From Lepisosteus oculatus (Eukaryota > Chordata > Actinopteri > Semionotiformes > Lepisosteidae), in contig NC_090697.1 of assembly GCF_040954835.1 (NCBI RefSeq), positions 11,958,001-12,022,000 on the forward strand: a stretch of 64,000 nucleotides of DNA, given 5' to 3'. Below, piece after piece: positions 34,801 to 44,300 of the stretch. The notes beneath the pieces were generated by a model. It saw nothing but the letters and a program-made list of their open reading frames with translations. It was not told the origin of the DNA and did not search any database. Position 1 is the first letter of the stretch. Each line of letters opens with the position of its first letter. The translations under genes and the position numbers were made by a program.

Positions 34801-36905
34801 AACGAAAGAAATTAAGTACAGTATTTTTTTCATCCATACTTCTGCTGCTTCCACTAAAATACGCAAAGACTCCTGTTCCTGCTCTGGCACTGGCACGTCC
34901 TTTGTCTTCTTCCAGGGGAAATGTATGAAACAAATTCAGGACGCCATCGAGCGGCTTTGGGATTTCATCGACAAGCTGGACATCAACACTTTTGGTGAGC
35001 ATCGTCTCCCGAGAAATACAAAAGGGCTGTTATACTGTACGAGAGGTGCAGCGTCTTGTATCCTCAGACAACTGGGGGGAGCTGGGGGAGGGGGAAGGTT
35101 TCAAGTTTTTAATTAGTACAGTATTGAGGCACGTGGAGCAATTTTGGTTCACATTCGCTCACAAGAGTCGGCGTTGACTCTGGGAAATTGTTTATCTCGA
35201 GGGTGACTCCTGACTTCAGTATATCCGGGATAACCAGGAACTGAAAGCTGGATTGATTGCTCATTTGGAGAGGAGTGCTGGCCTTGGGGAGGCCAGGGAG
35301 GATCACAGTAGCGAGTAGGCCGAAACAGTTAACGAGTTAGCATCTGTCCCATTTAGCATGCTGGTTTTTGGGAGGATCGTATTCCTGCCAGATTTACCCC
35401 TGTACAGTAAGGGGCTGTAACTGAAGTGTTGGGCTTTTTAAATCTGGGGTTCATACTCAACGTTGTTAATACTTATTTCAGAAAATTGTTTCAAGCTCTC
35501 GTACCAGGGTTTCCAGACAAAGTGGAACAGGTGAATGTTTTCTTGCTCTCCGCAGGGAAGTTCCTTGCTGATAACATTGTGGGCTCAGTCGTGGTCTTCT
35601 CACTCGTCTTCTGGATTCCCCTCAGCATCCTGGTCCACTGCGTGGTACGTACAGCACAGGAGCCTTGGCGATCTCGCTTCCTGTGTTCATCTGGTGCGCT
35701 CTCCAAACCAGCTGCCTGAGTCATAGTTAAACTTCTGAAGTGTTCTTGAAATAATTCATTCAGCTGTCCTGCTCAGAAGTGCACGTTTTTAAACTTCACC
35801 TCTGATATTTTTTTACATCACCTGTACAGATGATATTTTTACACCTGTGCTTAATTTTTCAGGACAAAAGGCTTGACCAGCAATATGAAGAGAACAACAA
35901 GTCTCTGTTTTACCCCAGTGTAAGTGTTGGGTAATACTTTTGGGTCATTTTCCCGCTTTGCCCCTTGAACATAAGAAAGGGTAGGAGCAACGGGAGACCT
36001 TTAGCCAGTCTTATCTTCTTTGGAAGCTGGATGGATTTCATCTGTTTGTTTCTTAAAAGAAGCCAGGGTAATTGCTAAAAGCAACAGCTTGTTCCAGTCT
36101 CCCACAACCCTTTGGGCAAAGTTGTGCCCCGCGTTCTTGGGTTTTAACGCGCTCCTGTTGATCCTTAACGTGTAAGAATAAGGATTACTGTTGCTACGAG
36201 TGGCTGTCGAAGCAGTAGTTCCTTCTAAATATGATTTCATGCAAGAGGAAGGGGTTAATATCACAGCAGTTTCAAAGTTGTTGAATGCTCAGAGGCGCAC
36301 ACAAATGTATTACGTAGACATATATTGACGTGTAGAAAATATTTAGTATTTTGTGTTAGTCCTTTTAAAAATGCCGTTGTAACAGTTCAGACCCTGCTCG
36401 TTTCCCTGTGCTGCAGAACGCCGAGATGCTGAGCAGCCTGGAGTCCGCCTCCGTGCGCATCGTGAAGCCGCCCCTCCCGCTGGCCGGCCGCTTCCCACCC
36501 CCACATGCCCCACATGCCCCACATGCCCCACATGCCCCACATGCCCCTCATGCCCCTCATGCCCCTCATGCCCCTCATGCCCCTCATGCCCTGCACGCCC
36601 CACATGCCCCGCACGCCGGGCACGCCTCCCACGCCGCGCACGCCGCGCAGCCCAACCCGCCGCCCCCCGCCGCCCCCGCGGGCGCAGCCAAGCTGGAGCC
36701 GCCCCGCATGGCCACCATCCAGGAGGACCCCAGCAGCGACTCGCACCTGGACGAGGAGGCGCTGGAGGAGGACTTCCCCAGCAGCGGCACGGCCGCCAAG
36801 TCCTTCGAGGACCTGACGGGGCACGGCGCCCCCCGCAGCGACAAGGCCCTGTCCTTCAGGCTGCAGAGGCAGGCCCGCGTCGACAGCAAGGAGACGGAGT
36901 GCTAG
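13827..36905 (+). CDS. adam17: ADAM17 / TACE metalloprotease (complete, 19 exons)
   Basis: Type I membrane zinc sheddase releasing TNF, EGFR ligands and other ectodomains. Coding exons: 13827-13932, 18664-18796, 19635-19768, 21591-21679, 21830-22010, 23637-23773, 25162-25248, 26852-26962, 27984-28128, 29430-29518, 30159-30311, 31056-31255, 32112-32215, 32933-33067, 33646-33779, 34916-34994, 35556-35644, 35863-35919, 36417-36905. All introns are GT-AG and phases join to 883 codons (human 824). Order: signal peptide ([12 protein letters not shown]); prodomain with conserved RKR boundary site and cysteine switch C188; convertase site REAR (219-222); catalytic domain with [11 protein letters not shown] (412-422) and Met-turn YVMYPI; Cys-rich disintegrin and membrane-proximal modules; juxtamembrane helix [14 protein letters not shown]; transmembrane segment about 679-699; tail with His-Ala repeats (750-797), T821 in MATIQEDPS (equivalent of human T735), FEDL and C-terminal ETEC. 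ATG 13827 aligns with the mammalian start; in-frame ATG 13773 would add 18 residues. Confidence 0.97.
15272..15720 (-). mobile_element. 5S-type SINE in adam17 intron 1 (copy B)
   Basis: Reverse orientation. It runs from the 'gcggcagccatagtgcacca' block through 'cgagaaacgccctgggattt', 'tatactggggcattagg' and 'gcaaccttagtttttcccc' to the inverted 5S-like head ('accaggctcactcc'). The 3' tail is missing, so the copy is truncated at its 3' end. Confidence 0.8.
16530..16870. repeat. Degenerate interspersed repeat in adam17 intron 1
   Basis: Resembles a common fish genomic repeat read as 'gagccttgaaagttggcaac', 'ggcaaccaatgtagagactt', 'tgctgcagagttttggac'. From memory this string type recurs in many fish genomes, but I cannot name the family. 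No intact frame. Confidence 0.35.
17581..17700. repeat. 60-bp tandem duplication in adam17 intron 1
   Basis: Two adjacent units of exactly 60 bp (17581-17640 and 17641-17700) share 'gatggtgctggaat', 'aaggtcaggatgtgggacag' and 'gtgaagtt', with a few substitutions and a one-base indel. Non-coding. Confidence 0.85.
19029..19069. repeat. GAT microsatellite (adam17 intron 2)
   Basis: About seven GAT units followed by a C/T-rich stretch. Simple sequence repeat. Confidence 0.8.
19935..20225 (+). repeat. Fish interspersed repeat, copy in adam17 intron 3
   Basis: Shows the family order 'catccatc', 'tggcccaaggcagggt', 'agtccatcacagggcacaca', 'tcccagaatccagttaacct', 'gaacgtacacactccacaca', 'agctgcaaggcagcaatgct'. 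The same order is found at 25558-25745 and 56095-56345, and inverted at 63735-63905. The short open frames here are incidental. Confidence 0.7.
21055..21115 (+). repeat. Relic of a SINE/LINE 3' tail
   Basis: 'tatgtgaagtagtctctggg' followed by 'taaaagcatcttctaag' resembles the conserved fish tail 'ctttggataaaagcgtctgctaa'. Only the tail can be recognised. Confidence 0.35.
22432..22478. other. Compact imperfect hairpin in adam17 intron 5
   Basis: Outer stem gtaccacac (22433-22441) pairs with gtgtggtac (22469-22477); inner stem ataccac (22444-22450) pairs with gtggtat (22458-22464); the loop is seven bases. Flanking 'gaaatcacag' and 'gatatttc' may extend the stem. It could be a MITE relic. Confidence 0.6.
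22500..22990 (+). pseudogene. Second dead LINE fragment (adam17 intron 5)
   Basis: In + frames it reads [17 protein letters not shown], then after stops [17 protein letters not shown], the order of the very C-terminal part of fish L2/Rex-type LINE ORF2 (compare KKAQQRL and LLPSG in the 10955-12003 copy). It is followed by an AT-rich putative 3' UTR. Several stops and frame changes; inactive. Confidence 0.6.
23637..23773 (+). other. adam17: adam17 exon 6: prodomain/catalytic junction
   Basis: The exon encodes [20 protein letters not shown] and continues [10 protein letters not shown] into the protease domain. The mature N-terminus should follow REAR, a minimal RxxR convertase motif; the human site is RVKR followed by R. 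The acceptor at 23636 is the one that keeps frame: 'cctccacag' further in would shift it. Confidence 0.9.
23884..24235 (+). mobile_element. 5S-type SINE (copy C, 3' truncated)
   Basis: Starts at the 5S-like head ('cagctcacagctggcagccc', 'gaagctcagcgggtgtgagc', 'gggagacctcctgggaaaaa') and runs to the 'ccagatttccccctggcctt' block. An internal direct duplication 'ggtcagtacctggtcagt' is unique to this copy. A second copy follows almost at once. Confidence 0.85.
24275..24716 (+). mobile_element. 5S-type SINE (copy D, 5' truncated)
   Basis: Begins within the family at 'gggaaaaactaaggctgctg' and continues to the 3' end 'ccttgagtggagtgtccaga' with 'aagtgtatct'. The 'cctatgaatgagatataa' / 'cctatgaatgagacataa' segment is duplicated in tandem at 24396-24437. 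With copy C it forms a tandem pair in adam17 intron 6. Confidence 0.85.
25350..25560. mobile_element. Full-length palindromic MITE (adam17 intron 7)
   Basis: Left arm from 'ggagctgcgtcagttgtaaa' and 'ggtttattccatgctgaaaa' to 'ctgtggagccttcttcgg' (about 25352-25447) faces an inverted right arm from 'ccgaagaaggctccacagcc' (25478) to 'ttcttgttcct' (about 25558). The loop is about 30 bases. No coding capacity; mobilised, if ever, by another element's transposase. Confidence 0.75.
25558..25745 (+). repeat. Fish interspersed repeat, copy in adam17 intron 7
   Basis: Shares 'ccagaagccaattaacctac', 'ggactgtgggaggaaacc', 'aacatgcaaactccaccca' and 'gtgcgaggcagcgatgctga' with the copies at 19935 and 56095. 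It directly abuts the MITE at 25350-25560, suggesting a nested or target insertion. Confidence 0.75.
30159..30311 (+). other. adam17: adam17 exon 11: zinc-binding active site
   Basis: The 51-codon exon holds the whole metzincin signature [11 protein letters not shown] (three zinc histidines H412, H416, H422; catalytic E413) and the Met-turn YVMYPIAV. Every residue needed for catalysis is present. Confidence 0.95.
30536..30825 (-). mobile_element. 5S-type SINE (copy E, adam17 intron 11)
   Basis: Reverse-orientation 3' half: inverted tail 'gtgcttttctggacactcca', the 'ccaccaccaccaatgtgcaa' block, 'ctcagtggggag' and 'cgagaaacgccctgggattc'. The head is missing. A short piece of the fish interspersed repeat ('accagggccaagcttcccag') precedes it at 30465-30530. 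Confidence 0.8.
32300..32855 (+). mobile_element. 5S-type SINE, near full length (copy F, adam17 intron 13)
   Basis: Runs from the head ('atatcgccgtgcaactcaca', 'tgaagctcagcaggtgtgag', 'gtacctggatgggagactcc') through the body to 'gtaaagcgctttgagtggag' and a short ATT run. Its 3' end lies within 80 bp of the exon 14 acceptor. Confidence 0.88.
34430..34740 (-). mobile_element. 5S-type SINE (copy G, adam17 intron 15)
   Basis: Reverse orientation, 3' half only: 'cttatatagcgcttttctgg' to 'agagaaacgccctgagattt' and the 'gtcaagataatgacctt' remnant. No 5S head. Confidence 0.82.
35940..36150 (-). repeat. Interspersed repeat with 'ttgtgggagactggaacaa' core
   Basis: On the - strand it contains 'cacaactttgcccaaagggt', 'tgtgggagactggaacaagc' and ends near 'tttcttatgttc'. 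The + strand copy at 63085-63290 has the same order ('ataactttacgcaaagagtt', 'gtgggagtctggaacaaact', 'tttcttatgtta'). Probably the 3' part of an old LINE; family not named. Confidence 0.5.
36417..36905 (+). other. adam17: adam17 last exon: cytoplasmic tail
   Basis: Encodes 162 residues: membrane-proximal part ([17 protein letters not shown]), an expanded His-Ala repeat, a proline/alanine linker, the regulatory block [25 protein letters not shown] and the C-terminal ETEC. The regulatory block contains the equivalent of the threonine phosphorylated by ERK/p38 in human ADAM17, and ETEC is a PDZ-ligand type ending. Very GC-rich compared with introns and with exon 10. Confidence 0.93.
36501..36644 (+). 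repeat. adam17: Coding 9-bp minisatellite, 16 x-His-Ala triads
   Basis: Sixteen 9-bp units in frame: five ccacatgcc, five cctcatgcc, then ctgcacgcc, ccacatgcc, ccgcacgcc, gggcacgcc, tcccacgcc and gcgcacgcc. They give ten Pro-His-Ala, then Leu-, Pro-, Pro-, Gly-, Ser- and Ala-His-Ala (residues 750-797). The homogeneous left blocks indicate recent slippage; the degenerate right end is older. Confidence 0.97.
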
Positions 36906-37658
36906 CCGCTGCTGCCGGGGGCGGGGAAAGCAACACTGTTTTCGTGACGCGGCCGCCCGCCGTCTGTAGATGGGTTCATACGCGTTAAAAAAAAATAATT
37001 CAAACTAACGCACCTTGAAGGGCAGTCCAAGGAGCCGGAACTGAAATAGACGTCCTGTAACGTTTGAGTGATGTTCCGCCGCTGACATTACTAGATTTTG
37101 GGGGGTGGGGATAAAGTGGAACATTTTTTTTTACCAGAAAAGAAGCCTGGTTCGGGTTACCCGGATGATGAATTCTAGAAACTGCTCTCTGAGGAGGCAC
37201 CTCCCGGGTGGGTTCTGGGCTGTTTTCAGTGGGCCATACCGTTGCCCCGCTGTTCACCTTCAGGCTGGTCTCTCGCCACGAGCTTCTCGGCTTTTCCGCA
37301 GGTCGCTTCTGGACATGCTGGCCGGAGGAATGCGTGGGTCACAGCCGAGTGGAGTGCGATGACGGACCTCGCCGTCTTGGACGATATAAAACCCCCCAGT
37401 GAGGACCGAAAGGAATCTGTTCTGAGCATTGCCTGGTACGGCCATTGCTTCCGAAGTGTCTGAAAATTATAATTAGTTAAGCAGTTGAGTACCACTTTTC
37501 ACTTTTTCAGTTTGTTTTTCCTCAAAACCTGAATCTTGACGGCGAGAGCTCGTTACTTTTTTGGTAGAATTTGAGCCTTCCTGCGAAGAGGAGGTTCTCG
37601 TCTAATGCGTTTCTCTTTCAGAAGCTTATCCTCAATGCAGCAGGGAAGCAGAACCTAA

Positions 37659-37664
37659 AATAAA
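37659..37664 (+). terminator. adam17: Candidate proximal poly(A) signal of adam17
   Basis: AATAAA about 755 bases after the stop, with a T-rich stretch about 10-25 bases downstream. Confidence 0.5.
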
Positions 37665-38490
37665 CAACACTCCGTTCTCAATTTTACGTTTATCAAAGTA
37701 GATTTCATGGTCCTACCAAATAGGAAAGTTTTAAGACTCTAAAATATCTGCTCAGTAGCAGTGTAACTGTGAATCTTGTTTAGTGCTGAAAATGGACACA
37801 TTTTCATATAACATATGGGCTCTGTGCAATGAGCCTCAGCACTTGAAGTTGCAGACTGAGGTACTGTACAGATCTGCTGGCTCAAAGTCAGCAGTAGACT
37901 GAATTGCAAAGAGGTGCTTTCATCTGATTGATTGGACTTAACTGCAATCAAGGGCAGTATAAGCCACATTTAGCAGCTACTAGTCTGCTTACTAGTTGGG
38001 ACTCATTATTGCTAGATTTGCCAAAACAATCACCATAACTGGTGTGGTTGCTTGGATAGAAAGTGAAACATTGTTTTGTGAATATTTTAATGGCAGATGA
38101 TTGGTTTTCAGACCTAACAGTTTTGCCTTCACTATCCTTAATGCAGATGACCGTGTGCTAGTCATGTACTTTCTGATGTGCTGTACGATTGATTTTGTGC
38201 TATTAAGGGTCAGGAGCTACATTTCGTGCCTTAATACAATTCCAACAAAAACGTTAATGAAATTACAACACTGAAAGAAGCCATCAAGGAGTTAAGGTGA
38301 AATGGTCACCATTCTGTCTTCTAGGGGAACTGGTGACTCACTGAAAAATATTTTTACAGTATGAACTTTTCTTAGGTTAAAATATACAGTAGATATGTGA
38401 GCTGTGGTCCAATAACAGATCAATGAATTGCTGATAAAATACCCTCTTTTATCATTGTGGAGAGAGAGGCTTCCCATTTTGCCTCTCTGT

Positions 38491-38655
38491 ATGGTCTGTG
38501 GAGGTTATTCGATAGACATTTGGACTGTGTGTGTCACTGCGTTGTTAATAATTCCGGTCCTCCTCCTGTTGATCAGCATCACTGTTTTTGTTTCACGATT
38601 GCTTTTAACATATGAAAAAGTAATTATAAGCATTAAAAAAAACCCTGAAGTTTAG
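38491..38655 (+). CDS. Possible one-pass membrane microprotein (54 codons)
   Basis: ATG 38491 to TAG 38655. A polar N-terminus (MVCGGYSIDIW) is followed by about 20 hydrophobic residues (TALLIIPVLLLLISITVFV) and a basic C-terminus (RLLLTYEKVIISIKKNPEV), a distribution favouring outside-N/inside-C topology. The Kozak context is weak (T at -3, G at +4). No resemblance to a named family. It lies in the adam17 3' UTR or just beyond, on the same strand, so it may be chance. Confidence 0.2.
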   Translation: MVCGGYSIDIWTVCVTALLIIPVLLLLISITVFVSRLLLTYEKVIISIKKNPEV

Positions 38656-39530
38656 CTATAGGTCAATGTACTGGTTCTATGCTGAGTGTTTATGCACAGA
38701 CCGTATTCTCTGCTGCAACACTTCTACTTTATAACAAACTGGACTCGTAAGGTCACAGAGACATGCAGACTGTCAAAATTCATTGTTTTTCTACTCTCCC
38801 GTTATGATGTACCACGTATAACTACTCTATGATCTTAACCCATATCAAAACGTAAAATTTCCCACTTGGCATCCCATGTAGCGGACAGACCCCTAATCTC
38901 ATAGGACCATGAAGGTTACAGAGAGGAGCAAGCCATCCGCCCCATCGAGCCCCTAGCGTAGTTAAGTAACTGATCGATCCACGTCCAGCCTCATCTCGAG
39001 GCAGGATGGCTGGTGATCCTCTCTCCCACGTCCCTCTGCAGCAAGCAGTGCCCACTCTTCACGGTTTTGAAAGTGCTTGAGTATCGTCGTTGTCCGAGCC
39101 CTCCGGATTGTGCCTATCCGCCCGCTCGCCCAGTCAAGAGTTCGGGCCCGTTTCACACGGCTTGCGCCACGCCGGAGGATCAGGCAGTTGTAGGGCCTGT
39201 GCTTGTCCGAGGAGCCAGCGGTGTGAAGCTGCCACCTGTGGCATTTTGACTGAACACCTCTAATTCAAACCCCTCCCCCTCCCCAAGAGGTGCTTGTCCG
39301 GGAGGCAGGGTGTCCTGCAGGAAGAACGTTTCTTCATTTACACTCCCCGGGCACAGCTCCACCCCTCCTCCTGGGTGAAAAGAGCCGGGTGCCAAGCGTC
39401 CTGGCGCGGACCGGATCGCACATTGTGCGCTGCTTTCTGGATCTGAGCGCTCGATCGCATGAAGGCTGCTGTTCCGGCAGCCCAACGTTTTTACATTTTT
39501 ACGCCATTTCCTATGCATCTCAATTGTATT

Positions 39531-39536
39531 AATAAA
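39531..39536 (+). terminator. adam17: Candidate distal poly(A) signal of adam17
   Basis: AATAAA followed within 25-30 bases by T/GT-rich sequence ('gttttgttttatac'). It would give a long 3' UTR. Confidence 0.4.
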
Positions 39537-39560
39537 ATATGCCCCAATGTTATTAAAAGT

Positions 39561-40960
39561 TTTGTTTTATACAGCGTCGGTGGTCTTGCTTCTTCATTTT
39601 GGTAGGTGCCTGAAACATCTTCAGTGCAGTTGCAAAGTACGCCAGGATTTCTTTTTCTCCACTGATGCCTTAATTTCAGAAAACAGGTTCCGTAGGCAGG
39701 AAGAGTTTGACAAAATATTTCTCTTCAATGCTTCTTGCTTTCTTTGAATAGTACTGATGACTTGCAATAAAAAAACAAAAAAATGACCTAATGTTAGCTG
39801 CCTCCTTTCTGTGCCATTTAAGGGCTAACTCTGAAAGAGGTTGGCTCTGTAAAGGAGCATTTATACTCAATGACATAGCTGGTAAAATAATAAAGAAACT
39901 CCTCACCTGTAGCAATCCGTACTCTACTCAAGCAGTTACTGGTGAGTTATCTTTAGTTTCCAGGGAATTTGTGGGGGCATTTTCCTTGTCAAGGAGTACC
40001 CTGGGGCTGATATTCCACATGGAACATGAAAACCTGAGGGCTCTGGCACATTCAGAACTTGCTCCTTTTCCATGAAGCAGTTTAAATACCATCTTTATGC
40101 CTCGTACCCGTGAAACCACAGCACCTGGTGTTTGTCATTGCTTTCTTGGGGCTAATTTTGCTTTGAGTTTAGTCAAGTGAACTTCCCGTGAACCTGCAGT
40201 CTAATGGAACAGCTTGTAGTGCAGTGCCACAAACAGTGTACAATTGTGGCCTACAGTGGGCATGTATTCCTACTTCTTACTGCAGGTTTTTCTCCCCTAG
40301 TTACCCTGTCATTTACTTTTAAATTTAGAACATATTTCTTATGTTTTGGAGAGAGACACACAATACACACTCTTATATTCATGTTCAACACTGATACAGT
40401 CATGTTGTGGATAAGCTCAAGACACCCATTGCACGACCTTTATCCCCCCAACACTGAAGAACTGCCCCACTGCTGACTGCTAATCAGTGCGAGCCGAGAC
40501 ACCGATACAGGCACAGGAGAGATGAAGACGGCCAGCACGCACCCTCCCAAATTCTTATTAGAGAACCACAAAGCAGAAAATAGTAGTGGAAACTGGGGGG
40601 GGGGAGTGCGTTTAAAATAAAACCGAGAACACTTCCTAGGGCAGTGGGGATGCGTTGTCGAACCTGATATTCTGTCTCCTTTCAAGAACATGGAAAACAT
40701 GGGAACGAAAGTATCCCCTGGGTCACTAACAATCACAATCGCTAGTGGGGGCTGAGTGGCTTCCTGTCATTGGTGACCCTTCTGAAGTACTTCCTGTCAC
40801 GTCGTCTTCCACTTCTTCACAGCAGAATCACAGAGCAGGCGGAACACTGACAGCATCGCCGAGAGGCGAGAAACGGGGGAAACACACAATCGAACGTTTG
40901 ATCACGACTGCTCCAAATACCTACCGCAAACGACTTGAGCAAAATTATTTGACTATAAAT
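39561..40960. other. Intergenic gap between convergent adam17 and iah1
   Basis: No gene recognised. AT-rich with scattered AATAAA-like hexamers on both strands. A poly-G run of about ten bases lies near 40597-40606. Confidence 0.45.
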
Positions 40961-40974
40961 GTGTTTCTGTTAGA

Positions 40975-40980
40975 TTTATT
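40975..40980 (-). terminator. iah1: Poly(A) signal of iah1
   Basis: TTTATT on the + strand is AATAAA on the - strand, about 360 bases beyond the iah1 stop. Confidence 0.55.
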
Positions 40981-41340
40981 ATACACTTGTCAAAATCAAC
41001 ACTGAAATCTCCGCAAGTTTGTTTCTTCTCCGCGACAGCCAACGAGACCGTAGGAGACCGCGTGAGGAATGCTGTACAGCAAAAGCAGCAGTTTAAGAAA
41101 AATCATCTGAAGGAAGTACAGACGCATGTGACCACCTACACAGCTGAAAGGTAGAATTACATTGCTTTTTAACTAGACCTTGTAATGGCTGGTGGATGAA
41201 CTCCGGGAAAAATGGGGAAAAAAGTGTAGCCTAGCTCCCCGGTGCATCACATACAGTACGGCTGCTTTCAGTGCAGCGAAGAGGAGCGGAGCCAGTATTG
41301 GGTCTTCCTCCCGGCCCGCGCAGGAAGGACACCCGCTGCG

Positions 41341-44300
41341 CTACTGCGCTGGGGGCCCCGGCAGGAGGCTGCTCTCCGGGTTCAGCGGGTCCACATCTCC
41401 CCAGTAGGGCAGGATCAGGGGCAGCGGGGCCACGCGCCTCTCCAGCAGGCGCCACAGCTGCAGCTCCACAAACTTGCTGCCCCCGTCCGACAGGTGCAGC
41501 CCGTCCGAGAGGTACGAGGAGAAGTCCTGGCGGGACACGGGGGCGCCGTTACGCTGGGCAGCGCAAGCGTCCCACAAGGGGGCCCTGCCCCCCAGCGTCC
41601 CACAAGGGGGCCCTGCCCCCCAGCGTCCACTGAACCGCTGGACAACGGGGCGCAGCGGGGTTTCCATCCCCGGTACTGAGCCTCAGCGTGAAGGCTGTTC
41701 GTGGGGAGCCGGGGCTGGGAAAAGCAGCATGGAGACTCTGGGAAAGCTGACACCAGGGAAAGGCCAAGCCTCTCCTAGACCAGGACTCTCACACACCCTG
41801 CCTGTTCCCGCAGCGGCTGGGGTCTTCCGGTTTCTGCTCCCACCGGACTAGCCTTTTAAACAACGACCCGAGTTATTTTCTAAACTAAACTCAGAAAGAG
41901 GAGTTTTCTCCAGGTCTTCTACAGTGGGTTTTTTTCCCCCCACACGACATTTTCTTCCTCACCCTGGAGTCCGGTTAGAGGTCGTGCAGTGATGGAGCTA
42001 AGGAAATGATTAGACCGGCTGTGGAACGGAGACGGGGGGGGACAGGAGCCAAAAAACACCCGGCCCTCAGGGAACCACACTCTGCAGGAGCCTCTCTGAA
42101 GGCAGGCCTAGGCATGGCTCAAATCCCATTATAAGCCAAGGCAAACTCGGCAATTTCCTGTCACAATACCACCTACTACTTGGTGGAGGTGGAGGGGAGT
42201 CCCCATTACCTGTAAAGCGCTTTGAGTGGAGTGTCCAGAAAAGCGCTATATAAGTGTAAGCAATTATTATTATTATTATTATTATTATTGTTACTATTTG
42301 AAAAGGGCAAACACATTCTCACAGAAACACTGAAAATAAGGTCCTTTCTTAAAGAATCTTACTTTAAAACTCTGTGGTCGGTCTAACTCTCGTCCTGCTT
42401 AGCATGCATTTGCCTAGCTTGCATTTTTCCCTCTCTCGTTTAGCTAAATCAGCTCGTTACTGGCTTAACTGTCAGGCGCTGTTCCTTCAAAGAGACTTTG
42501 AAACACCCGTCCTCCAGAGTTGGACCAGCATTTTGTAAAGCATACATCAAGAATGTATATCATCCTGTCTTTAGCCCTTAGTTTGTTACTGACTGTCCTC
42601 AGGTGAGCTCACCTGCCCGTCTTTCTGCATGAGAGTCCACAGGTCCAGAATGTCAGTCCCGCACTCTGCCGCTAACTGGACACAGGCCTCAGCATACTGC
42701 CCAGTCACAGCGTTGAGGCGGTTCAGAGGGCTGCCTAAGGAGGAAAAAAGGACACCTCACAGTTTCAGTATGAACAACACGTAGATGACAAAATATTCAC
42801 TGACAGGGTCATCTACCAGAGTCAGACACTGCTCCTGGAATGGATGGGGTTTTGCCTTGTTGAAAAAACATAAGGAGATGCCAAAAGTTAAAGAGAAGAA
42901 CAGGCCGGCCAGCCCATCAGTGCACAGTGTCTACCTAAACATTAAGCGACTGTATCGCAGTGTCTGTGCTGGATGTGGGGGCTCCTACATCCGTATTCAC
43001 TGTTTTTTAACTCATGTCTCATTTCATTCAAAACAAATTCCTGCACTGTAAAAACAAAATAGTGTAACGCTTACGGCCGACAGGCACTGTGTAAGAGCCG
43101 GCGTACCAGAGCGGGTGCCTGAGGCCCCGTTGTGTTACAATATAGATATAGCTTAAATTTTACCGTGGACTGGCGTAACCAAAAAAAAGCTTAGAATACA
43201 ACATGCAAAGTAGGAAGTAGGAAAACAAAACAACACCAGATACAGCGAACTGGGATTATTTCATGCATGAAATATTAGAGCATCACCGCAAATGCACGAG
43301 CCCTCGAAGCCCACCCAGCACTACAGGTAAGAGCAATGCCCCGTGTGGTTTTTAATGGTCTGAATTGGGAGGAAGAGTTCAGATCTTTTACTCGGAGGCA
43401 GGACACGGATTATCCCATTAAACCGCGCGCACGCCCAGGCCCTTGTCAGCGACAGCGGTGGCGGTCACCTTTCCGGCGGCACTCCTCCTCCCAGGCGGGC
43501 TCGTCGAGGGGCGGCGGGGCGATGAGGATGACCCTGTCCGCGGAGACGCCCAGGCTGCCCAGGTGGCGCACCATGCCGCGCAGGTTCTCACGGTACTCCG
43601 GCAGGGGCACGTGCTGCTGGGGGTTCCGCTCTGCCCACGGGGAACACGCGCCGCAGCGCGGGGAGTGAGCACGGCGCCCACGGGCCGCGTCCGGCCCCAG
43701 GCAGGGCAGCGACACCGCCTCCCGCAACTCCCACAACCTCTCGGCTGTGCGCGTGTGCGAAGCCGGCGCACGCAGAAAACCGAACAGCGCACAAAACATC
43801 ACAATTTAAGAAAAAGATAATAATAAAACCCGGTCGTCGACTGAAAAATGCTCAATTGACCACGGGACTGGCTGCGAGAGGCCCAACTTGGCTGTGTGCA
43901 TTATAATCGCTAGTCGATCATCGATATCTCTGCTCTCGTCGTCGCGGACCTCACTGCTCACCCTCGCTCGGCACTCGGCCGCCTCGACTGGATTCGCTGA
44001 ATCGCCGTCCCGGTCTTTTGGATCTCTGTGTTTATATGAGGATGACTATGTTAACCAAAAAAATAATCTCAGGTTTACAATTTTACAGGCACTCAATTTA
44101 GTGCGCACAAGTTTTTGCCACTGGGGGGAAAAACTTGAAATTTTTGCGCGCACAGGCCATTAAAAATTAGAGGGAGCACTGGACACAACCCCCTGGACCG
44201 AGCGGGACGGCGGCTTTGCAGAAGCCTTCTTTCTGTCCGGCAGGGGCCGCCGCGCACAAAAGGAGCCCGGGCCACTGGGGCCACATTAATTCAGCAATCG

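Larger units (their letters stand above)
36906..39560 (+). other. adam17: adam17 3' UTR and downstream region
   Basis: Non-coding after the TAG. AATAAA hexamers at 37659-37664, 39531-39536 and 39766-39771 allow a short (about 0.75 kb) or long (about 2.6-2.9 kb) 3' UTR. 38875-39085 is reminiscent of the interspersed repeat at 35940/63085. A small open frame with a membrane segment at 38491-38655 is listed separately. Confidence 0.5.

Noticed and set aside
36343-36824. Long - strand frames rich in Gly-His-Glu/Met-Trp repeats
   Set aside because: They are the antisense shadow of the adam17 coding minisatellite; the + strand frame continues a conserved exon with conserved flanks.
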